DNA of 64,000 nt, taken from assembly GCA_918797485.1 (NCBI GenBank), contig CAKKNE010000003.1, forward strand, positions 4,836,001-4,900,000. The letters run 5' to 3'. Shown here piece by piece: positions 1 to 9,852 of this stretch. The notes below the pieces were generated by a model. The model saw only the letters and a list, made by a program, of their open reading frames with translations. It made no database searches and had not been told where the DNA came from. The stretch's first letter is position 1. Every line of letters starts with the position of its first letter. The translations under genes and the position numbers were made by a program. Origin of the DNA: Pelagomonas calceolata. Its lineage: Eukaryota; Sar; Pelagophyceae; Pelagomonadales; Pelagomonadaceae.

Positions 1-66
1 TTTGACACAAGAGCACCCGGGACGCGGACCAGCCTGCGCGAGGTGAGTGCGGCCGCCGGGCAGCCC

Positions 67-3000
67 ATGCGGCGCTCCTCCTCATCCAGCGGGCAGATCG
101 CCCGAGCCTACGCAGTCCCACGGACGGAATCTCGGCGGCGAGGCACCGCGGTCGTCGCGGCGGCAACGCTCGCGGCGCTCGGTGCCGCGCACGTCGCGAT
201 TTCGCTGTCGCGCGGGTCCGGCAGCCCGGGCGCGGGCGGGCACCCGTTCGACGCCCTCCCGGAGGCGGGCGGCGGCGCGGACGCGCTCGTGGCGCGGGGC
301 GGCGCGGACGCGCTCGTGGCGGTGTTGGGCGGCAACGCATCGGCGGCGGCGGCGGTGGCGAGCGCGACATCAGACTACGACGTCGTTATGGTGCTCGACG
401 GTGCCGCGGCCGCGGCCGCGGCGCGTGAACAGCTCGAGGGGCGCGCGAGGGTCGCCGTCTGGCCCGAGCTGCTCGCGGGCCGCGGCGACCGTGCAATCTT
501 CGGTGCGTGGTCCGAGGTCGTGCGCGCCGCGGCGGCGGCGGGGTACGCCCGCGCGGTCGTGGTCGAGCGCGGCGCGGCGGCGTCGCGCGAGAGCGTCGCG
601 GGCGTCGTCGCGGCCTTGAGGGCCGGCGCCGCCGTCGCGGTCCCCGCCGCCGTGAACACCCGCGCGGCGCCGCGCGCCGCGGCGCCGCACGCGGCGCCGG
701 TGCGCGGCGCTTCGCTCATCGCGGACATCTTGGCCCTGCAGCCTGCCGCGGCCGCGGCGGACGGCGGCGCGGTCATCGCGCCGACTTATCCCTCGGTTCC
801 GACGATGTCGTCGTGTGTCGTCGGCTTCAGCCTGGACCGGGCGCGGCGCTTCGGGTTCTCGACGCCGCGCGCGGCCATGGGAGGGCCGCTCGGGGGGCGC
901 GCCCCGCGCATCGTCGCACACCTCGAAGACGGCCGCGTGGGCGCGGCGGCGACTGAAGGCGCCGCGACGTGCGCCGCGGACTCCGCGTGGGCGCGCGCGA
1001 ACGTGACGGTCACGGACCTGGCGCGCCCCTTCTCGCCGCTCGTCCACGACGCCATGCGTCGCATGCGAAAGGCCGTGCGCAGGCCGCCGCCGAGCCTCGA
1101 TTGGACGCTCAGCGCCAGCGAGTCGGTCTTTGGCTGCGACTTCAAACGGAACGTGCGCCAGCCATCGACGGTCGCCGCGTGCGAGCTCGCGTGCGCCGAT
1201 TCCCGCAAGTGCCGGGCGTTTACGTTCATCGCGGGCGAACAGATATGCGTCCTGAAGAATTGCGCGCGGCTCTCGCCCGCGAAGGGCCACGACACCTACA
1301 TCCGCGGTCCGAAGATTCCGGGGCCGCGGCGCTACGCGCGGCTCCCCGGCGTCGCCGTGGGCGGCTGCGACTTCGAACGAAGCGAGCTCCGCGACGCGAC
1401 CCTGGACGTGTGCCAACGAGCGTGCACGCTCGAACGGCGATGCAGAGCGTTCTCGCACCTGAGAGATCTGAACATCTGCTACCTCAAGTCCTGCGCCTCG
1501 ACGCCGACGACCCACCCGGCCTTCGACACGTACGTCAAGCCCGACACGTGCGTCGCGGCGCCCCCCCCCCAGCCGCTCGCCGCGCCGAAGAAGGTCGCCG
1601 TCGTCATTACCGTCCACGACGCGGCCGAGTGGGTCGAGCGGACGCTTACCTCGCTCTGGGCCCACGCGGACTCCCCGGCGGGCCGCGCGCTGCCCGACGC
1701 GGGCGACGCCATCTTCCTCGTGAACGACGCGTCGGGCGCCGAGACCCTTCGGAGGCTGCGCGAGGTTGCCGAGGCGCGGGGCAGGGCCCGGCGCCTCGCG
1801 GTGCGCCTGGTCAACTGGGACGGCGGGCATCGACTCGACGGCTACACGCGCGCCGCGAACCTCGGGATCCGGGCCGCGCTCCGCGAGGCGCCCTACGCCG
1901 CGTTCTGCCTCCTGAACAGCGACGTGGAGGTCGTCGACCCGCGCTGGCTCGAGACGCTCAAGCGCCACGCGTTCTCGGATCCAACGATCGGCGTCGTCGG
2001 CCCGCTGTCGAATGCCGCGTCGTACCAGTCCGTGCCGGCGCTGCGCGTGCAAACTGGAAAAGAATCCGAGGACTGGTCGAAGAACGAGCTGCCGCCGGGG
2101 CCCGCCGACGACCCGTGGACGCCGCGGGGCGTCGCGGCGGCCGTCGCGCGCGGATCGCGGCGGAGGCTCGTCGACGTGCCCGTGCTGAACGGGTTCTGCC
2201 TGTTCGTCAAGGCCGAGGTCGTCGAGGCGGTCGGGCTCATGGACGAGGTCGCGTTTCCCCACGGCTTCGGCGAGGAGAACGACTTTGCGCTGCGCGCGCT
2301 CGCGGCGGGCTACTCGCTCAAAGTCGCCGACGACGTCTACGTCTGGCACCACAAGTCCAAGTCCTACGGCGACGCGACGCGGCAGGCGCTGAGCGCCGGG
2401 TCGGCCGAGGCCATGCGCGAGCGGTGGGGCTCCATGCTCCGCCACGCCGTCAAGCTCCTCGAGACCAACCAGGAGCTCGCGGAGGCGCGTCGGCGCGTCG
2501 GCGCGTCGCTGACCGGGAGCGCCTGCGGCCCGGGGCGGCTGCGGGTCCTTTTCGTCCTCAACCCGCAGAAGGAACACCGGGAACACGAGTTCCAGATGCA
2601 CGGCGGCTGGATTTCCATCGTCAACGAGGCGCTGGGCCTCAGGGATCGAGGCGCGTGCGCGCAGGTGGCCATGTCCAGCTGGTTGGTGCCCTACTTCGAC
2701 CGCGCCTTTCCGCAGCCGGCGGGCGCGCCGCCGCTCGTCCTGGCCTACGGCGACGCGGTGCTGCGGCCGGAGCAGCTCGCGGACGCGCTCTACGAACGGG
2801 CGGCGGCGTTCGACGTCGTCGTCGCGACGCTCTTCACCACCGTCGAGCCGGTCAACCTCGTCGCCGCGTGCCACCCGAACCTCCTCCCGGCCTACTTCAT
2901 CCAGGACTACGAGGTCAAATTTGCGAGAATGACGCCGAACCAGCGTCGGCGCGCCCGCGAATCGTACACTCTGTACCCTCGGATGCTGAGCTTCGCCAAG

Positions 3001-3768
3001 ACGGAGTGGCTGCGGCGGCGGATCCGCAAGGCGCACGGGACGCGCGTCGCGGCCGTCCGCGGCACGATCGCGCTCGAGCGCTTCCACGCGGCGCGGGCGC
3101 AGGCGCCGCGCCCCGACGCCGACGCCGTCGTCGTGTTCGTCGCCATGGTCCGCCCGTCCACGCCGCGCCGCAACGCCGGCGGCACCATGCGCGTGCTCGA
3201 GGGACTCCGCCGGCGCCTCCCGGGCGCCGTCGCGACGTTCACCTTCGGCTGCGTCCCGTCGGAGTTCGACGCGCTCCTCGCGTCGGACGCGCTCCGCGAG
3301 CTGCGCCTCGACGCCGGCGCGACCGAGGCCCACCGGCGGCACCACCTCGGCACGCTCGACCAGGACCAGATCGCCGCGCTCTTCGCGCGCGCGCACGTGT
3401 TCCTGGACATGAGCCACTGGCAGGCCTTCGGGCGCGCCGGGCTCGAGGCCATGGCCTCGGGCTGCGTCGCCGTCGTGCCGGCCGACTCCGGCTCCGAGGA
3501 CTACGCCGTCGACGGCGTCAACGCGCGGCTCGTGTCCACGAAGGACGAGGCGGGCGCCGTCGCCGTGCTGGCGGAGCTCGCGCGCGACGCGGCGCTGCGC
3601 GCGCGGCTGAGAGCGCGGGCCCTCGAGACCGTCGAGGGGTACGCGCTCCGCGCGGCGTCGGCCACCACGCTGCGGGTCCTCTGCGACGCGCTCGACGACC
3701 ACGCCGACCGCGCGTTCTCCGTCCACGTGCCCTGCCGCGACAACCCCTTCCTCGACTTCTCGGCGTGA
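67..3768 (+). CDS. PAN-domain / GT2 / GT4 fused glycosyltransferase, type II membrane protein
   Basis: Predicted Golgi glycosyltransferase of 1233 aa, uninterrupted. An N-terminal hydrophobic stretch (about residues 25-47) fits a signal anchor. Two cysteine-rich PAN/apple-like modules follow (about 365-425 and 435-500), each with the pattern GCDF...C..AC....CRAF...ICYLK-C. A GT2 A-fold domain spans about 515-780, with VVITVHDAAEW, FLVNDASG and the acidic LLNSDVEV motif. A GT4 B-fold domain spans about 835-1220, with FIQDYE and the C-terminal HWQAFGRAGLEAMASG nucleotide-sugar signature. An in-frame GTG lies at 43, but the first ATG is 67 and is preferred. AG|GTGAGT at 41-48 looks like a splice donor, so an upstream exon outside the window is possible. 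Two catalytic folds in one chain suggest sequential sugar additions; the product is not predictable. Confidence 0.85.
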   Translation: MRRSSSSSGQIARAYAVPRTESRRRGTAVVAAATLAALGAAHVAISLSRGSGSPGAGGHPFDALPEAGGGADALVARGGADALVAVLGGNASAAAAVASATSDYDVVMVLDGAAAAAAAREQLEGRARVAVWPELLAGRGDRAIFGAWSEVVRAAAAAGYARAVVVERGAAASRESVAGVVAALRAGAAVAVPAAVNTRAAPRAAAPHAAPVRGASLIADILALQPAAAAADGGAVIAPTYPSVPTMSSCVVGFSLDRARRFGFSTPRAAMGGPLGGRAPRIVAHLEDGRVGAAATEGAATCAADSAWARANVTVTDLARPFSPLVHDAMRRMRKAVRRPPPSLDWTLSASESVFGCDFKRNVRQPSTVAACELACADSRKCRAFTFIAGEQICVLKNCARLSPAKGHDTYIRGPKIPGPRRYARLPGVAVGGCDFERSELRDATLDVCQRACTLERRCRAFSHLRDLNICYLKSCASTPTTHPAFDTYVKPDTCVAAPPPQPLAAPKKVAVVITVHDAAEWVERTLTSLWAHADSPAGRALPDAGDAIFLVNDASGAETLRRLREVAEARGRARRLAVRLVNWDGGHRLDGYTRAANLGIRAALREAPYAAFCLLNSDVEVVDPRWLETLKRHAFSDPTIGVVGPLSNAASYQSVPALRVQTGKESEDWSKNELPPGPADDPWTPRGVAAAVARGSRRRLVDVPVLNGFCLFVKAEVVEAVGLMDEVAFPHGFGEENDFALRALAAGYSLKVADDVYVWHHKSKSYGDATRQALSAGSAEAMRERWGSMLRHAVKLLETNQELAEARRRVGASLTGSACGPGRLRVLFVLNPQKEHREHEFQMHGGWISIVNEALGLRDRGACAQVAMSSWLVPYFDRAFPQPAGAPPLVLAYGDAVLRPEQLADALYERAAAFDVVVATLFTTVEPVNLVAACHPNLLPAYFIQDYEVKFARMTPNQRRRARESYTLYPRMLSFAKTEWLRRRIRKAHGTRVAAVRGTIALERFHAARAQAPRPDADAVVVFVAMVRPSTPRRNAGGTMRVLEGLRRRLPGAVATFTFGCVPSEFDALLASDALRELRLDAGATEAHRRHHLGTLDQDQIAALFARAHVFLDMSHWQAFGRAGLEAMASGCVAVVPADSGSEDYAVDGVNARLVSTKDEAGAVAVLAELARDAALRARLRARALETVEGYALRAASATTLRVLCDALDDHADRAFSVHVPCRDNPFLDFSA

Positions 3769-4655
3769 GGGACGCCGGCGCCGCCCAGCTGGTGTTGGAC
3801 GAGTCGAACAATATGATCCCAAGAAATGCAAATATAAAAGAAGCAAGGCGTCGGCCGGGTGGCTAGGCAGCCTAGCCTCAGCCTCAGGCTGAGCTCCGAG
3901 TCTAGAAATCGCCGAGGACACTTCCGAGGACGGACTCGGAGGAGGCAGAGCTACACATCACGCCGCTGATAATCCCAAGAGCAATCATAAATACAGCATT
4001 TTATCTATATTTGCGCGTCTGCGACCATGGAAAAAAAATTTGGTGATGGGACCGATATATTAGAACTACTAGTATTATCATCCTGAGTCACCTTTTATTG
4101 CCGGACGAATTTCCCGTCGCAAACCCCATCAAACATGGGGAGAAACTATTTCGTTAGACGACTACACTACGCTGCCGGGGAAGTCCGGAGCTACACATTC
4201 TATTTCCCCCTGCATCGCAGGTTATGGGCCCACCGCTCAGGCTCTGCGTGGTGTCTAACGGAACTGTCCAGAGGTAACCCTCCGGACGTTTTAAAACCTA
4301 ACCTGAATCATTATAAAACATCACAAAACATTATTCAATCATTAAAACATAAACGCACAAAACTCAGGGCTCCGAGTCGTAGAACACGCTCGCGGGGGAT
4401 AGCTCCCCCGACACCCCTCCCTAGGCGCGTGCCCCCGCAACCCGAATTGACTTATTTTCGCGGGCGCGGCGGAGGCAGGAAATGCTAGCGGCGTACTTAC
4501 AGGTAAGACACTAGGGATGCCTGCAAAGCGCAAGAGACAGGCTGCTCGTAGGACAGGCGAGCCAGTGGCCGGCGCGATATTGCGAGCTATATATTTGCTG
4601 TGCAACGGTGCAGCTGCATGCTATCGGCCTTGGGATCAGCTGAATTAACTGGTTG
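3769..4655. repeat. Intergenic tract with a dispersed repeat ending in a copia-type primer site
   Basis: No gene seen. Bases about 4130-4205 share a long near-identical block with 29070-29178, running from ACATGGGG through GCTGCCGGGGAAGTCCGG to CCCCCTGCATCGCA. In both copies the block is followed by GGTTATGG; at 4206 it reads GGTTATGGGCCCA, the same primer-binding sequence that follows the LTRs elsewhere in this window. The block is therefore probably the end of an LTR from a second, broken copia-like family. The rest (3769-4120 and 4220-4655) is unassigned and AT-richer than the genes. Confidence 0.4.
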
Positions 4656-6467
4656 ATGGCTGACGACGGCGCGCCGCGCGCCGCGAAGCGCGCGCGGTCG
4701 GCGCCGGCGGCCGGCGAGGGCTCGTCGATGGTCGCGCGCCAGGCGGCGGAGAACGCCAAGTTGGGTCGGACGGGCGGCATCTACGTGCCGCCGTTCAAAC
4801 TCGCGGCGCTGCGGCAGGAGATGGCGGACAAGGACAAGCGGTCGGCCGAGTTCCAGCGACTGTCCTGGGAGGCGCTGCGCAAGGGCATCAACGGCCTCGT
4901 GAACAAGGTAAACGTGGGGAACATCCGGTCGATCGTCCCGGAGCTGCTCGAGCTCAACCTCGTCCGCGGCCGCGGCCTCCTCTGCCGCGCGCTCATGAAG
5001 GCCCAACTCGCGTCGCCCGGGTTCACGCACATCTACGCGGCGCTTGTCGCCGTCCTCAACACCAAGCTCCCCGAGAACGGCGAGCTCCTGTTGAAGCGCG
5101 TCCTCGTCGGCTTCCGGCGCGCGTACCGCCGCCGCGACAAGGTCGTCGCCACGGGCTTCGCCAAGTTCCTCGCGCACCTCTGCAACCACCAGGTGGCCCA
5201 CGAGCTCGTGGCGCTGCAGCTGCTCACCGTGCTCCTCGACGACCCGACGGACGACTCGGTCGAAATCGCCGTCCAGTTCACCAAGGAGGTCGGCCAGCTC
5301 CTGGACGAGGTTTCGCCCCGGGGCCTGCTGGCGGTCTTCGAGCGATTCCGCGGCATCTTGCACGAGGGTGCCGCCCCGCGCCCGACTCCCCCTCGCGACC
5401 CTCCCCGTTTTCGCGTCGCGCGTCGCGACCCGAAGTCGATTCGCCCAGGCGTCATCGACAAGCGCGTCCAATACACGATCGAGGGCCTCTTCGCCGCGCG
5501 CAAGGCCGGGTTCGCCGACTACCCGGCGGTGCCCGACGACCTGGACCTGGTGGAGCGGGACGACCAGATCACCTTCGAACTCTCCCTGGACGACAAGGTC
5601 GACCGCGAGGAGGCACTGGACGTTTTCAAGGTCGACGACGACTTCGAGGCGCACGAGGCCGCGTGGGTCGAGATCAAGCGCGAGATCCTCGGCGAGGACG
5701 ACGACGGCGAGGACGACGCCGACGACGACGACGACGACGACGCGCCGGCCGCGGCCGCGCCGGCCGAGGTCGGCCCGATCCAGGACCTCACGGAGCAGGA
5801 CCTCGTGAACCTTCGCCGGACGATCTACCTGACGATCATGTCGAGCGTGGGCTTCGAGGAGTGCGCGCACAAGCTCATGAAGCTCGACATCCGGTCGGGG
5901 CTGGAGATGGAGCTATGCAACATGCTGATCGAGTGCTGCTCGCAGGAGCGAACATACCTGCGCTACTACGGCCTGCTCGGGCAGCGGTTCTGCGTCATGA
6001 CCAAGGCCTGGCAGGAGGCGTTCGACAAGGCGTTCGAGGAGCAGTACGCGATGATCCACCGTCTCGAGACAAACAAGCTGCGGAACGTGGCCAAGTTCTT
6101 CGCGCACCTGCTGGAGACGGACGCGCTGCCCTGGACGTGCCTCGAATACGTACGACTCAACGAGGAGGAGACGACGTCGTCGTCGCGGATCTTCGTCAAG
6201 ATCCTCTGCCAGGAACTCGCGGAGCACCTGGGTCTCGCGACGCTCCGGGACCGGTTCAACGACCAGTACATGTCCGACGTCTTCGCGGGCCTCTTCCCGC
6301 GCGAGAATCCGCGGGACACGCGCTTCGCCATCAATTTTTTCACCTCGATCGGCCTGGGCGGCCTCACGGATGCGCTTCGCAAGCACCTCAAGGAGGCGCC
6401 CAGGCGGATCATGGAGCAGCAGATGGCCGCCGCCCGCGCCGCCGTCGGCGACTCGGACTCGGACTCG

Positions 6468-6499
<32 letters not shown>

Positions 6500-6605
6500 G
6501 TCCTCGGGCTCGTCCTCGGACTCCTCGGACTCGAATCACTCGGACAGTTCAAGTTCATCCTCGTCCAGTAGCTCCTCTTCGTCGCTGGGCGGCGGAGTAA
6601 AATAA
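4656..6605 (+). CDS. CWC22: Pre-mRNA-splicing factor CWC22
   Basis: Spliceosome component that in animals and yeast binds eIF4A3 and loads the exon junction complex. The MIF4G domain covers about residues 45-240 (GGIYVPPFKLAALR, SPGFTHIYAALVAVLNTK, VALQLLTVLLDDPT) and the MA3 domain about 350-470 (RRTIYLTIMSSVGFEECAHK, IHRLETNKLRNVAKFFAHLL, RFAINFFTSIGLGGLTD). The C-terminus is a Ser/Asp-rich tail as in human CWC22. A likely intron lies at 5368-5448 (81 nt, GTGCCG...CCAG). Removing it joins FRGILHEG to VIDKRVQY exactly as in homologues, leaving 622 aa; it is a multiple of three without a stop, so the unspliced frame stays open. ATG 4656 is chosen over TTG 4653. AATAAA overlaps the stop at 6601-6606. 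Confidence 0.93.
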
Positions 6606-6823
6606 AAGTAGCGGACCTCGTGTGGTCCTTGTTCTAGTTGAAGTGTTGCCCTTGAGACGGCGCCAAAGGGCGCGTCTCCCTAGGAGGCTGTGAGGAACGT
6701 CCCAAGGACATGTGCACACGGGGCAACCCGGGTTCATACAAGTTAGATCGTCTTGGGCTCTAGGGCGACACGCCGCGCGCGCGGCACCAGGCGACGGCGT
6801 ATTTGTGTCGCCTGGCGTCGCGA

Positions 6824-7790
6824 TCACGGCGTCGTGCGGGACGGCGGCTTGAGACGGCCGAAGACCTGGAGCGCAGCCAGGCGCTGGGCTTCGCGGGCGG
6901 CGTCGCGCTCCGGCGCGGCCTTCTTCGAGCACTCGTCGGTGAAGACGGCGACGACACGCCGCGCGCCGCGCGTGAGCGCGACGCCCTCGTGCTCCACGTC
7001 GGGAGAGAACGTCACACCTCCGCCGCAGACCTGCGCGGCGTCAACGGGTTGTCGCGGGCGCACCGACTCGGACGACGCGGCCGGCGCGCGGGACGGACGA
7101 CGAAGGGCTGCTTCTTCGCCGCGGGAGGATAGAACTTGGTGCCGCCGCCGCCGTAAGCGTCGCGACAGTCGAGCGTGATGAGGAGCGTGTTCGCCTGAGA
7201 CGTCCGATTCTCCGTGCGGTCCTTGTGCTTCGTGAGGCCCCGGCCGTTGACCTGCGCGCCGGAGGGCGGCTCACAAAGGGCCGCGGACCGCCACGACGAA
7301 CCTTGGTCGACGTCGCGTCGTAGGTGATGACGAAGGCCTTCTTGCGCTCGTACGTCACGAGGCGCCCCGTGCAGAGTTCCACGAGATGGCAGCCGGCGTC
7401 GAGCGCCTGTGTGGAAACCAGCTCGCGAGCTCGATTCTCCGTTCTGGACATCGGTGATATTTCTGCACTGGCGCGCGCCCGGTAGACGTCCTCGGCGTCG
7501 GCGAGGTCCCGGACGTAGACGTCCGTCGTCTTCAGACTGGCGCCGCGGTCGGTGGCGCTGCCGTTACTGACGCGCGCCGACACCTCGGCAACGACGCGCG
7601 CGCACGCGGCGCGGGGGAGCATGGCCGGGAGCTCGTAGACGCCCTCGCCGAGGCTCTGGCACACCGCCGGCTCGTCGACGACGCGAACCTGCGGCGTCGC
7701 CGCCGCGGCCCGCGCCTGCGAGGCCTTTGCCGCGGCCGGTCGCGCGGAGGAGGCCCAGGTGGTCACGCGGCGGCGCTGGAGGAGGAACAT
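6824..7790 (-). CDS. 2OG-Fe(II) oxygenase, multi-exon
   Basis: Prolyl-4-hydroxylase-like 2-oxoglutarate/iron dioxygenase. The jelly-roll core reads KAFVITYDATSTK, then NGRGLTKHKDR with the HxD metal motif, TLLITLDCRDAYGGGGTKFYP, and FSPDVEHEGVAL with the distal His, followed by TRGARRVVAVFTD with the 2OG-binding Arg. Inferred exons are 7790-7488, 7406-7302, 7251-7099 and 7030-6824, about 255 aa. Introns 7301-7252 (50 nt) and about 7098-7031 (68 nt) are needed to keep the fold in frame. The first, 7487-7407 (81 nt, in frame), is less certain and ends with the introner-like TTTCCACACAG. The start at MFLLQRRR is preferred; an ATG at 7973 is in frame but would add a low-quality leader. The substrate is unknown. 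Confidence 0.75.
7407..7487 (-). mobile_element. Possible introner-like intron in the 2OG oxygenase gene
   Basis: The 3' end in gene orientation is GTTTCCACACAG, nearly the same as the end of the introner-like intron in the RPE gene (GATTTCCACACAG). A weaker partner, GTGCAGAAATATCA, lies near the other end. The donor GTCTAC keeps phase 0 and joins DLADAED to ALDAGCHLVELC. No clear target-site duplication is visible, and the length is a multiple of three, so retention would not break the frame. Confidence 0.4.
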
Positions 7791-8346
7791 GGGAAGGTTT
7801 GGCTGTACCTTGCGTGCTCTCCCCACCGCGCGGGTGCTGGTTGCTGGCGGGTGGACTGCGTCGGTTCGTGTTCGCACCCTTTGCGCCGATGTTCGTCTCG
7901 CCTCGCTCCTGGACGCAAGGAGGGGCCCGAAAAACTTGACCCGAAATAAGCCCCTAGTCTTCCCGTTCTGCACGACATACTCATAGGAGCATCTCTAGCG
8001 TGAGAATCGCTCGCAGCACCACTTTTCCCTGAAGGATCTTTCCTTCAGCATCTCTTCAGCAAAACGGGTTTTTGCAACCCGGCGGCCGGGGCCGCGGCCG
8101 GCTACACGCGCTCTGGAGGGCTCAGCGAAGCGCCGTCATATCTAACTCTGCCTTGAGCAGAAGCGTCAGCACAGAGTAAGAGAGAGCTGCTAAGCCAGTT
8201 GTCATGCTCTGCGGTGATGATCGCACGTGTAGCATTCACGACGGTGGCTTGCAACGCAGTATCGCGCGGCGAACCGCAGAGTTCCTAGACGCCCTCGGCA
8301 TGCGGGGTGCAGGTCCGAGCGGCATGCATGCGCCCTTCGCGAAGCC
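7791..8346. other. Intergenic region between divergent genes
   Basis: Space between the 2OG oxygenase (minus) and the ZZ-finger gene (plus). It should hold both promoters. I see no repeat of the window's families and no convincing coding sequence; the in-frame upstream extension of the oxygenase is Arg/Ser-rich and unconvincing. Confidence 0.4.
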
Positions 8347-8829
8347 ATGAAGTCGGCGCTGCGAACGGCCCCGGCCAAGGGGAGAGGAAAGAAACGCGTG
8401 CGCTTCGCTGGTGCGCAAGAGTTCGTGGTCGGCGCGCCACCACCCATCGGCGAGTTCCAATTCGCGCGGCTCGCGACGGTGTCGACGCGCGCCGCGACGC
8501 CGCTGTTCACGATCGCAGCGACCGGCACGTCTCGCAGAGCCAAGGGCTTCTGGGGCGAGGGGTGGCCGGCGCCACCGCCGCGGGTCAAGACGATTGGTGG
8601 CGATTCTGACGACGAGTACGAGACCGTCCTCGAGTGGTTTTGCGACAAGTGCGGCGCCGCCATCGACGACGGGGCCGCGCGCTACGAGTGCGCTACTTGT
8701 CCGGCAGAGTACTGCCAGTGTGCCGCATGCTATCGTGCGGGCGTCATCTCGGACGCGCGGCACGCGCACCCCCTCGTGCCCAGCTCCGCACCACACCACA
8801 TAACGCAGGGGGTCTCTCATGCTGGATAA
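8347..8829 (+). CDS. Small ZZ-type zinc finger protein
   Basis: A 160-aa protein. Residues about 97-145 form a ZZ zinc finger: WFCDKCGAAI, YECATC, YCQCAACYRAG, then HAHPLVP supplying the final His pair. This is the Cys2-Cys2-Cys2-His2 cross-brace pattern of the family. ZZ fingers bind N-terminal tails or SUMO-like partners in other proteins. The N-terminal 60 residues are basic (GRGKKRVRFAGAQEF) with an RVRF motif that resembles a PP1-docking site; that is inference. No other domain is visible and the function is unknown. Confidence 0.7.
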   Translation: MKSALRTAPAKGRGKKRVRFAGAQEFVVGAPPPIGEFQFARLATVSTRAATPLFTIAATGTSRRAKGFWGEGWPAPPPRVKTIGGDSDDEYETVLEWFCDKCGAAIDDGAARYECATCPAEYCQCAACYRAGVISDARHAHPLVPSSAPHHITQGVSHAG

Positions 8830-9194
8830 CTAAGGGCCCGAGCCAGGGGCGGCTTCGCTGATGTCAGGTTTACCCAGCATGAAATCGGTTTGATTACGAC
8901 TCGGTTGTGCGTGCGAGGTTTGGGAGTGGTCATCCTTGACCCGAGGTCCCTGGCAGGGGGGCGATGACCTACATTGGCGGCCAAGTCGGCCGGGGGCGGG
9001 ACGGAGAATTTCGTTCTTCAGCTACTAGTACGCTGGGAGGCCTGGAGTCGCGGATGGGGAAGCCAGGTTTATAACTTGAAATAAATATAAAATAAATAAA
9101 TACTATTAAAAAGGGGACTGGTGTTAACGCTGGCACTACGAGAGCCTGAGTGTCAAGATCAAGGTTGTGTTAGAAAATTGTTTTGCACTGTAGC
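8830..9194. other. Intergenic region
   Basis: Region downstream of the ZZ-finger gene, leading into a broken LTR element. An AT-rich stretch with AAATAAATA runs lies at about 9080-9110. No gene seen. Confidence 0.4.
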
Positions 9195-9578
9195 GTCGAT
9201 AACTAACGTAGAGTGTTTTACAGTGAATGCCTAAACAAGACAAAACACCTTAAGAAGAAATCTGTTGCATATGAAGCCTATCACTTGTCACATGGATTTT
9301 GTCAGTGAATAGACTGAGTTGATACATTCTCTAGTAGAAAGGCATCTAATGGACGCTCGCGCCCAGGGGGTGTAGAGAGAGAAACCTACTAGCCCTTCCT
9401 ACCCTAGATATGTACTATCTCCCACTCTCTAATATTTGAGTCTATACATCGAGTGTCAAAAGCACTACGGTGTAACAACAGTTCACTATAAAACACTCTC
9501 GTAGTCAGGTCTAGCCAGCCCTCGGCTGGTTAGCTAACACCCTGCTACTTTACATAACGCTGCGACATACTCTTGCTA
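9195..9578 (+). mobile_element. Copia-like LTR element, broken fossil: short internal remnant plus 3' LTR
   Basis: An internal remnant at about 9195-9310 carries sequence also found in the element at 30889-31772. After a purine-rich tract, an LTR runs 9373-9578 with the family termini TAG...CTA. No matching 5' LTR is seen, so this copy is broken. It is followed directly by a GGTACC-rich tract (9585-9650). Confidence 0.75.
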
Positions 9579-9584
9579 ACCAGT

Positions 9585-9650
9585 ACTTGCTGGTACCGTG
9601 GTACCGAGGTACCTACTGCGGTACGGTACCGCAGTACAAGCGTATTGACG
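9585..9650. repeat. GGTACC-rich tract
   Basis: Interleaved GGTACC, TACGGTACC and TACTGCGGTAC units. The same kind of tract recurs near 16195, 25760, 38155, 39490, 56175 and 61710, in most cases touching a copia-like LTR edge. Confidence 0.7.
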
Positions 9651-9852
9651 ATACAAGTTGGCGCCGGAGCTACCGTGGTAAACTTGTGCCAGCTTGTCGC
9701 CCGTCAATTTGCTACGTAGCTACGGACGCCGAGCGCGAACGTGCGCTCGCGTGGCGGCAACCAGCGGGGTAATTGTTGTTCGCGGAGCCGCGGCGCCTAG
9801 CCTGCTCTGCGTGATTCACGGAGCAGGCAAGCAGGCAAGCAGGCAAACCGTG

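Noticed and set aside
370-3921. A 1183-codon open frame antisense to the first glycosyltransferase, and many other long antisense frames
   Set aside because: The GC content makes stop codons rare in all frames. The antisense products are Arg/Ala/Gly-rich without domains, while the sense frame has complete families.
4135-4488. A 117-codon plus-strand frame in the 4.1-kb repeat
   Set aside because: It crosses the boundary of a dispersed repeat and its primer site and has no protein-like pattern.
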